This document shows, in pieces, positions 7,531-13,912 of a DNA stretch of 38,419 nucleotides. The position numbers and the translations under genes are program-made. Each line of letters starts with the position of its first letter. The first letter of the stretch is position 1. The notes under the pieces were generated by a model. That model saw only the letters and a program-made list of their open reading frames with translations, ran no database searches and was not told the DNA's origin. Source of the stretch: Marinilabiliales bacterium (GTDB taxonomy: Bacteria > Bacteroidota > Bacteroidia > Bacteroidales > F082); assembly GCA_002869365.1 (NCBI GenBank), contig PKTA01000042.1, forward strand, positions 1 to 38,419, in the 5' to 3' direction.

Positions 7531-9975
7531 ATGAAAACACTTTTTTTAATAATATGTACAATCATACTAATGCAAGCGTCAGCACAAGTTGATTTTGGTG
7601 AACCGGAATTGGATGCAAATATTCTCAATACTAAACAATACCAAAGAATACTTGATTATTCTGCCAGTCGCAAGACCAATGGCACAAATGGGGACCGGGC
7701 AAAATGGGAAGCTTGGCAACTGGCAAATAAAACTTTCAAGAAGTCAGCTAATATAGAACCATGGCAAAACTATGGTCCTGACACAGTTAGTGGGCGTATC
7801 ATTTCAATCGCATTTCACCCTTTTGATACTAATACAATGCTTGTAGGATCAGCAAGTGGAGGACTGTGGCGTACAACAGATTATGGCAATAACTGGGAAG
7901 TGCTAACAGATGACAATTTCACAATGGGAATTGGTGCAGTGGCTTATAATCCGCAGAACCCAAATAGCATCCTAATTGCCACAGGAGAAGGATATGCATT
8001 TGGAAATGAATTTACTGCAGGTTACGGCGTTATGATTTCTCATGATGCAGGGTATTCATGGGACACAACATCTATTACCACCTCACTTTATCAATCATTT
8101 GCCGGCATGGACATTCATTGGAATTCAGTTGACACGAATAAGGTTTGTATAGCTTCATCCTTTGGAATGTATTACTCTTCTGATGGAGGAAAAAATTACA
8201 CCTATGTTCTTGATAGAATAGGAGGTCGATTAATGACAGATCCTTCTGACCCTAACAGACTCTATTTCACAGCTCGATATTATAATGCAACTTATCCGGG
8301 AGGATTATATATTTCTACAAATTCAGGCGCTTCCTGGACATTTGGCTCAAATAATGGATTACCACCTCCTGATGAATTTGGATATGCAAGTATTTCAATA
8401 CATCCAACATACAATCATATTATTTATATTAGTGTATCTCAAAGCCCGGTTGAAGGAACTGGTCCACTAAAAGGTTTATTCAAATCCACAGACTATGGGG
8501 CTACTTTTTCTCAAATAATTCCATCAATTGATTATTTATGCTATCACCCACCATACCAATACATTTGTCAGGGTTGGTTTGCTAATACAATTTTAATCTC
8601 GCCCTCAGACACCAGTCGCCTCTTCGCAGGTGGGTGCAGACTTTGGACAAGTTCAGATGGTGGTAGCAGTTGGGAAGCATGTGATGTTAATAGTGCTGGT
8701 ACAGCTTATACTGTACATCCTGACCACCATCAAACATTTTTTCATCCTTTATCAGGAGACCTTATTGATTGCAATGATGGAGGAGTAAACTATAGTAGTG
8801 ATAACGGAGAGACATGGAATAATATTTCCGATGGTCTTATTACTCATCAATTCTATTCAATTGCTTTTGCTAAAACAGATCCTGATGTTGTTATAGGTGG
8901 TACACAGGATGTGGGTACTTTTAGCTCTACTTCAGCACACACAGGAGGTTGGAATAATGATAGAAGCGGGGATTCTTTCGGACATGTAATAGATCATACA
9001 GATGAAAATACATGGTATGGAACCAATTTTATGAATGAAAGAAGAATGAAAACTGTGAATTCTGGAGAAAACTGGTTCCAAATAAATAACGGAACCTCGG
9101 GAGCGGACCAATGGCGTATGCCTATGGTAATGCATCCAACAGACAATTACACATTGCTTTCTTCAAACAATGATTTCATTTATAAGACTGTGGATGGTGG
9201 ATTATCATGGAGTGCCGTTTCTTTCACCGGAAACATTGGTACATTGGAATATGACAAGCTGAATAATAACCTAGTCTATGCCCATCAATTAAATGGAGGC
9301 ACAATGTACCGGAGCGTGAATGGAGGGAATAGCTGGACCCAACTTGATTCTTCCCCGGGTTACCCTATTACTGACCTTGCAACAGACCCCTGGATTGAAG
9401 GGACTATTTATGCTACCATTGGTTCATTTGAAGAAGATGAACAAGTCTTCATCTCTAATAACAGGGGTGATACCTGGTCTAGTGTTAGTAGTAATTTACC
9501 TAAAGTTCCATGCCTTACCATAGCAGTAAGCACAATTAACAATCAAGAAATCTATGTGGGAACAGATATAGGTGTATGGATGAGTCAGGATGGAGGTGTA
9601 TCCTGGGAAGATTTCAACGAGGGACTTCCAGCTGCTGTGGTGGTAGATGATTTACACTATTATGAACCAGACAGCACAATTCGTATTGGTACTTATGGAA
9701 GAGGTTATTGGCGTACCAAAGCAAACAGCATTGGTGTTGGTGTAAACGAACATGCTGTTGAACAACGTATTCAAGTTTACCCTAATCCAACAACAGGAGT
9801 AATTACAATACAAGCATTAGGAATAAAAAGTATTGAAGTTTTAGATTTGCAAGGAAAACAAATATATAAAGGCAAACAAACAAAAATTGATTTAAGTCAA
9901 GAGCCAAATGGTATTTACATCATTAAAGTAATTTCAGATAAAAAAACAATAACTAGAATATTAATAAAACAGTAA
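7531..9975 (+). CDS. T9SS-secreted Asp-box (BNR/sortilin-like) beta-propeller protein
   Basis: 814 residues. Signal peptide MKTLFLIICTIILMQASA, cut before QVDFG. About eleven Asp-box-like motifs (S-x-D-x-G-x-x-W) are spread through the protein, for example TTDYGNNW, SHDAGYSW, SSDGGSSW, SSDNGETW, VDGGLSW, VNGGNSW, NNRGDTW and SQDGGVSW. They point to one or two seven- to ten-bladed propellers like those of VPS10/sortilin and xyloglucanase GH74. The repeated S-x-x-P-x-x-x-x-I/L-x-x-G-T phrases support this. The last 70 residues (VYPNPTTGVITI ... VLDLQGKQIYKG ... PNGIYIIKVISDKK) are a T9SS type A sorting domain. Catalytic acids for GH74 cannot be assigned, so an adhesin or exported enzyme are both possible. 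Hairpin D begins 8 bases after the stop. Confidence 0.9.
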   Translation: MKTLFLIICTIILMQASAQVDFGEPELDANILNTKQYQRILDYSASRKTNGTNGDRAKWEAWQLANKTFKKSANIEPWQNYGPDTVSGRIISIAFHPFDTNTMLVGSASGGLWRTTDYGNNWEVLTDDNFTMGIGAVAYNPQNPNSILIATGEGYAFGNEFTAGYGVMISHDAGYSWDTTSITTSLYQSFAGMDIHWNSVDTNKVCIASSFGMYYSSDGGKNYTYVLDRIGGRLMTDPSDPNRLYFTARYYNATYPGGLYISTNSGASWTFGSNNGLPPPDEFGYASISIHPTYNHIIYISVSQSPVEGTGPLKGLFKSTDYGATFSQIIPSIDYLCYHPPYQYICQGWFANTILISPSDTSRLFAGGCRLWTSSDGGSSWEACDVNSAGTAYTVHPDHHQTFFHPLSGDLIDCNDGGVNYSSDNGETWNNISDGLITHQFYSIAFAKTDPDVVIGGTQDVGTFSSTSAHTGGWNNDRSGDSFGHVIDHTDENTWYGTNFMNERRMKTVNSGENWFQINNGTSGADQWRMPMVMHPTDNYTLLSSNNDFIYKTVDGGLSWSAVSFTGNIGTLEYDKLNNNLVYAHQLNGGTMYRSVNGGNSWTQLDSSPGYPITDLATDPWIEGTIYATIGSFEEDEQVFISNNRGDTWSSVSSNLPKVPCLTIAVSTINNQEIYVGTDIGVWMSQDGGVSWEDFNEGLPAAVVVDDLHYYEPDSTIRIGTYGRGYWRTKANSIGVGVNEHAVEQRIQVYPNPTTGVITIQALGIKSIEVLDLQGKQIYKGKQTKIDLSQEPNGIYIIKVISDKKTITRILIKQ

Positions 9976-9983
9976 AATCGCTT

Positions 9984-10112
9984 GCTAACAATAAATATAG
10001 TGTATTTGGTAGATAGTACTAAAAATGAAAATATTAGCAGTAAATAAAATTAGTCGAAAATTGAAAAGTTAGAGCATTGAAATGCCAAACGCAACATATC
10101 CAAAACGTTGGC
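9984..10112. repeat. attC-like imperfect hairpin, copy D (129 nt)
   Basis: The left arm GCTAAC ... AAATATAGTGTATTTGG (9984-10010) pairs with the right arm AATGCCAAACGCAACATAT ... CGTTGGC (10081-10112). It is the closest relative of copy A, including the internal AATAAAATTAGTCG stretch. It starts 8 bases after the stop codon at 9975. A lone GCTAAC half-site also follows at 10336-10341. Confidence 0.7.
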
Positions 10113-10195
10113 AAACAATAAAACATGTAATGTCTATTACTCAGAAAAAGAAATAAACTAATAATTAATTTCTACAACCAATAACATCTTTATGA

Positions 10196-10330
10196 ATTAT
10201 TGACTTGAATGGTCATGCGCAAAATGTGAAATTTGAAAGTCCAGTTTTAGTGAATATTTCATCACTCAGAAATGGAATGTATTTGATGATAATTAATAAT
10301 AAACATGCTTTACAGTTTATAAAGAAATAA
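10196..10330 (+). pseudogene. Remnant of a T9SS type A sorting domain
   Basis: A 44-codon open stretch with no start codon, preceded by an in-frame TGA at 10193, translates as IIDLNGHAQNVKF ... VNISSLRNGMYLMIINNK ... and ends at TAA 10328-10330. This matches the second half of a T9SS C-terminal domain: the DLxGxx strand, then I-S-x-L-x-N-G-x-Y-x-x-x-I, then a basic end. It parallels the end of the 7531-9975 protein. The rest of the gene is missing, so it is a severed tail left next to hairpin D. Confidence 0.65.
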
Positions 10331-10366
10331 TATTTGCTAACATGAAATATAATAAATTAGGCTAAA

Positions 10367-10471
10367 ATGCAGAATATGAGCGTATTAATAATAACGACTG
10401 TTCTTTTTGAAGGATGTATAACCACATCAAAGATAAGTACAGCCGACAAAATACGAGAAGACATTAAATGA
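10367..10471 (+). CDS. Possible 34-residue lipoprotein-like peptide
   Basis: ATG 10367 opens a short frame: a hydrophobic stretch (SVLIITTVLF), a lipobox-like EGC at residues 15-17, then a polar tail (ITTSKISTADKIREDIK). Its TGA overlaps the ATG of the next gene in an ATGA junction, which suggests translational coupling. It could be a real micro-lipoprotein, a leader peptide for the membrane protein downstream, or the truncated front of a decayed lipoprotein. The lipobox residue at -1 is Gly but -3 is Phe, which is not ideal. Confidence 0.35.
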   Translation: MQNMSVLIITTVLFEGCITTSKISTADKIREDIK

Positions 10472-11154
10472 AATTGAGAGAATACCATATAAAAATCCAT
10501 TCAATAAGTAGATTTTTTATTGCACTGATATTGATATTGATTTCAAGTATGCTACTTATGGAAGAGTACACTCCTCGAATAGAGAATGAAATTATCTCAA
10601 TTTTGCAGTTTCTTGCAGTAATTGTGACCTCAGTTTATTTAGCACATTTGATTGGAATGGCACAAGTAAAGGTGACATTCAGCAAGCAAGGTCTGGTACA
10701 TACCTGGAAAAGAAGATTTTTATTCAGTTGGGAAAAGGAAATAATAATACCATGGGAAATAGTTGATAATTATTTGTTCCATGAAGACAGAACTCTTGAT
10801 AGTTTTTATATTAACCTGACGACTAAAAAAAGGTATAAAATAAACCAACTGAATATATTACCAATAAACGACGATTTCAAGAAACTGATAAAAGACTTTC
10901 CTGTACTTTCTAATAAATATAAATTAGGAACGGATTCAAATATTGAAATGAAAACAATAAAAGAAGATAAGAGCATTTATTCTAATAAAGGATTTAAATG
11001 GTTATTATACATTTTAACTATTGGATTCATAATATTATTGCTGACTAAGATATTAAATCCAGAATCAAAAACAACTTGGAGTTCATTAGGAATAATTGGA
11101 ACTGGATTGATGTTTTATGGAACCATGATTAAAGAAAGAAAGGAAAACAACTAA
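10468..11154 (+). CDS. Four-TM membrane protein, PH-like middle domain, unknown function
   Basis: 228 residues. Hydrophobic segments lie at about 15-31, 43-63, 177-193 and 205-219, with a soluble middle (about 66-170) between TM2 and TM3. The middle has strands such as VKVTFSKQGLVHTWKRRF, EIIIPWEIVDNYLF and SFYINLTTKKRYKI, which resemble a bacterial PH-like domain. No catalytic motif is seen and I cannot name the family. Its ATG overlaps the stop of the short ORF at 10367-10471. Its own stop falls in the left arm of an inverted repeat (11147-11193). Confidence 0.7.
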   Translation: MKLREYHIKIHSISRFFIALILILISSMLLMEEYTPRIENEIISILQFLAVIVTSVYLAHLIGMAQVKVTFSKQGLVHTWKRRFLFSWEKEIIIPWEIVDNYLFHEDRTLDSFYINLTTKKRYKINQLNILPINDDFKKLIKDFPVLSNKYKLGTDSNIEMKTIKEDKSIYSNKGFKWLLYILTIGFIILLLTKILNPESKTTWSSLGIIGTGLMFYGTMIKERKENN

Positions 11155-11193
11155 CGCCAATAGATGCTCATGCTGCATCCCTCAATTAGTTGT
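11147..11193. repeat. Inverted repeat spanning a stop codon
   Basis: ACAACTAA (11147-11154, including the stop TAA) is a perfect 8-bp match to the complement of TTAGTTGT (11186-11193). An inner GATGC (11163-11167) pairs with GCATC (11175-11179). It may act as a terminator for the gene at 10468, although no T-run follows, or be a shortened relative of the attC-like hairpins, since its ends are CTAAC/TTAG. Confidence 0.45.
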
Positions 11194-11222
11194 AAATATG
11201 AAGGTTAGATGTGTTAATTTAA

Positions 11223-11230
11223 TATATTTG
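11223..11230 (+). promoter_or_regulatory. Candidate -7 box (TATATTTG)
   Basis: A match to TAnnTTTG ending 20 bases upstream of ATG 11251. No well-spaced TTTG -33 box is visible, so support is moderate. Confidence 0.3.
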
Positions 11231-11250
11231 TGAGTAGAAAAATTTGAAAT

Positions 11251-12240
11251 ATGAAATACAGAATTTTAGGACAGTCATCTGAAAAGGTTTCAGCAATAGG
11301 ATTGGGTTGTATGGGGATGTCTCATGCATATGGAGAAAGAAATGACAAGGAAAGTATTGCCACATTGCATAGAGCGTTGGATTTAGGAATTAATTTTTGG
11401 GATACTGCTGATTTCTATGGCGGAGGCGAAAACGAGAAGTTAATATCAAAAGTGCTTAAACATAATAGGGACAAAGTATTTATTGCAACAAAATTTGGAT
11501 TTAAGTACACACAAAATGTCAATTATTTTGCCAGTGAACTCGATGGTTCTCCAACATGGATGAGACAAGCTGTAGAGTTGAGTCTGAAAAGATTAGGAGT
11601 CGATTGTATTGATTTGTATTACGTACATCGCATCGACCCGAAAGTCCCTGTTGAAGAAACAATTGAAGCAATGGCAATATTAGTAAAAGAAGGCAAAGTA
11701 AGATATATAGGGGTGTCTGAAGCTTCTGCTAAATCAATTGAAAAGGCAAATGAAATACATCCTATTACAGCTTTGCAAAGTGAATTTTCATTATTAAGCC
11801 GAGACATTGAGAATGAGATTTTACCAACTCTCAGAAAATACAAAACGTCATTAATTCCTTTTTCACCTTTGGGACGAGGTATGTTTACTGAAAACTTTGA
11901 TATTAGCCAAATAGGTGCAACTGACGCACGACTAAAGTTGCCACGATTTCAGGGAGAACATCTCGAAAACAACAAACAACTGGTTAAAGAATTAACAAGT
12001 TTCGCAAGCGACAAAGGATTAACTACGTCTCAACTAGCATTAGCCTGGGTGCTAGCTCAAGGAAATGATGTTATTCCTATCCCAGGAACCAAAAGACGTA
12101 AATACTTGGAATTAAATGCTAAAGCCGTGGATGTGGACTTAACAACTGACGAAATTTCAGAAATAGAAAACATAATTGCTAAATACCCTAATATTGGTAA
12201 AAGATATGAGCAAGAATCACTAAAATTAACAAATAACTAA
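11251..12240 (+). CDS. Aldo/keto reductase
   Basis: 329 residues, normal for the YakC/AKR13-like group of NADPH-dependent oxidoreductases that reduce aldehydes or ketones in the cytoplasm. The family tetrad is visible: D51 and Y56 in [15 protein letters not shown]81 in ATKFGFKY, and H126 in YYVHRID. Further family motifs are [12 protein letters not shown] at the N-terminus, [11 protein letters not shown], and the cofactor-binding VIPIPGTKR near 275. No signal peptide is present. It is monocistronic, with a -7-like box 20 bases upstream and hairpin G starting 8 bases after the stop. The substrate is unknown. Confidence 0.95.
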   Translation: MKYRILGQSSEKVSAIGLGCMGMSHAYGERNDKESIATLHRALDLGINFWDTADFYGGGENEKLISKVLKHNRDKVFIATKFGFKYTQNVNYFASELDGSPTWMRQAVELSLKRLGVDCIDLYYVHRIDPKVPVEETIEAMAILVKEGKVRYIGVSEASAKSIEKANEIHPITALQSEFSLLSRDIENEILPTLRKYKTSLIPFSPLGRGMFTENFDISQIGATDARLKLPRFQGEHLENNKQLVKELTSFASDKGLTTSQLALAWVLAQGNDVIPIPGTKRRKYLELNAKAVDVDLTTDEISEIENIIAKYPNIGKRYEQESLKLTNN

Positions 12241-12248
12241 AAATTACC

Positions 12249-12377
12249 GCTAACAATGTAAAAAAGAAATAGCCGGTTCAGCAGTAATTTAAAGGTTGTA
12301 GCATACTTAAAATTCTTTGCAACTTGACAGGAATGAAGCCCACAATCGGCTTCTATTATTTTCCTAAACCTTATGGT
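12249..12377. repeat. attC-like imperfect hairpin, copy G (129 nt), weaker
   Basis: The left arm GCTAACAATG ... AAATAGCCGG (12249-12276) pairs loosely with the right arm CAATCGGCTTCTATTATTTTCCTAAACC ending CTTATGGT, read on the + strand between 12342 and 12377. The inner box AATAGCCG/CGGCTTCTATT is clear, while the outer right box is degenerate. It starts 8 bases after the stop at 12240, the same spacing as copies C and D. Confidence 0.5.
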
Positions 12378-12491
12378 CAAGTAGTCAAGAAAATAAGCAT
12401 TAGTGGATTTTGATTGGTAATCTGATTTTATATTTAAAAAAGAGAATGGTTATAGATAAAACCTTATATTGCTACAAAATGAAAGACTAAT

Positions 12492-13634
12492 ATGAAGTAT
12501 ATAAAATATATAGTTTTTATCCTGTTAAGTGTAATACTTTCTTGTTCACCAAATGGAAATGATGCAAAGAAATCTAAATTCAGAAAAAGTGAAGTTGAAA
12601 AACAAGATAATTACCTTAAAACTATTGAAGAACTAAATAAAGATTTTTTTAAGAATTACTGGGAAATTGAAAAAATAATTGTCAGCAAATTAGAAAAAGA
12701 AGGTCCTGAGTATTTTATAGAAAACAATTGTTACGATATCTTAGGTAAATTTGAACCTACTCTGGAAGTGTATTGTGAAATTTGTGAAAAACTAAATGTA
12801 AATAATAAAGGTGGATTATTGACCTCATATCTTCACCTAAATGACACTAATAATGTAAGAAAGCAATATGAACTAATGCAAAATGATAGAATTGCATTTA
12901 TATATAATGAGTTTCATAAATATAAAGATTCTGGAAAAACTTTGAAAAGTAAACATATATCTATAAAGTATGATAAAAGAGTTGAAGATTTTGCAAATGC
13001 TGTTTTTGCACATGCTGATGAAATTGAGGTATTTATGACACAAGAGTGGGAAGGATTATTACCTCCAAAAACAAGAGTGATTTTACTTTTCTGCGATGGT
13101 CCCGGACCTTATAATTCATATTTAAATGAAACTTATTTACCCATAAAGTCCCGGGCTATAAGTAATAGTAAAATAGAAGCTGGAGGAATTGTTCATGAAA
13201 CATTTCATCTGGTTAACATACAATTGTTAGGTCAGAAATGTAAATTTGATATCGATTGGGAAATGGATTCTTTTAAGTTTTTAGATGAGGGTTATGCACA
13301 ACTTATTGAGAGTAAATTTTTGAATACTTATAGTGAAAACAGAGAAAGAATGGATGAGTATTCGAAACAAATAGTACTTACCTCTGCTTTTGACTTTAGA
13401 GACTTAAAAACAAAATGGGCTGAGCTATTTTCTAGTCAAGATGTAACAATATATTATTTAGCATACTCATTTGCCTATTTTCTTGAAGACAAATATGGAG
13501 AAGAGAAACATAAAGCACTTTTCCTGCCAACCGCAAACATTGCTGAAGACAGCTGGTTGGAATATGTTGAAAATTACTTTGGTTCAAGTATGGATGATCT
13601 AATTGAAGAATGGAATCAAAAACTATTACAGTAA
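12492..13634 (+). CDS. Lipoprotein zinc metallopeptidase candidate (HExxH, gluzincin-like)
   Basis: 380 residues with an SPII signal ending at Cys18 (VILSC). A central motif IVHETFHLV places H235, E236 and H239 as an HExxH zinc site. DEGYAQLIES follows, with E266 27 residues downstream, the expected third ligand and spacing for gluzincins such as the peptidase MA family (W/F-L-x-E-G-x-A). The region after that (YLAYSFAYFLEDKYGEEK ... YFGSSMDDLIEEWNQ) matches the usual end of this family. The N-terminal 200 residues are charged and helical. It is therefore probably a membrane-anchored peptidase facing the periplasm or surface; the substrate is unknown. Confidence 0.8.
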   Translation: MKYIKYIVFILLSVILSCSPNGNDAKKSKFRKSEVEKQDNYLKTIEELNKDFFKNYWEIEKIIVSKLEKEGPEYFIENNCYDILGKFEPTLEVYCEICEKLNVNNKGGLLTSYLHLNDTNNVRKQYELMQNDRIAFIYNEFHKYKDSGKTLKSKHISIKYDKRVEDFANAVFAHADEIEVFMTQEWEGLLPPKTRVILLFCDGPGPYNSYLNETYLPIKSRAISNSKIEAGGIVHETFHLVNIQLLGQKCKFDIDWEMDSFKFLDEGYAQLIESKFLNTYSENRERMDEYSKQIVLTSAFDFRDLKTKWAELFSSQDVTIYYLAYSFAYFLEDKYGEEKHKALFLPTANIAEDSWLEYVENYFGSSMDDLIEEWNQKLLQ

Positions 13635-13689
13635 TATTAAAACGGGCTGAAAATAATAACCAGCAGTCAATAACTTAAAATATAGCAAA

Positions 13690-13705
13690 AAGCGTTGAGG
13701 CGCTT
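13690..13705. repeat. Short hairpin after metallopeptidase gene
   Basis: AAGCG (13690-13694) pairs with CGCTT (13701-13705) around TTGAGG, 55 bases after the stop. No T-run follows. It is a possible weak terminator. The remaining 13635-13912 shows no gene. Confidence 0.3.
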
Positions 13706-13912
13706 AAAAGGGGTGGCTTTACCGTGTTCTGGCTTCATTAGGGTTTGATATTGAATACGATTGTGAGTAAATTGCTAATTGAAATTTATAATAAGAGTTT
13801 TTATTAAATGGGTCAATATTTTAAGAATAAAAAATTGCGGATATGCTATCCCACCTACAAAAAAAGTATTAATAAAGTATCTATAAGTGATTACATGCTT
13901 AAACTTCTTTAT

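Noticed and set aside
13808..13912. Earlier start of the beta-helix gene
   Set aside because: The 35 added residues are polar and basic and would bury the signal peptide that begins at 13913.
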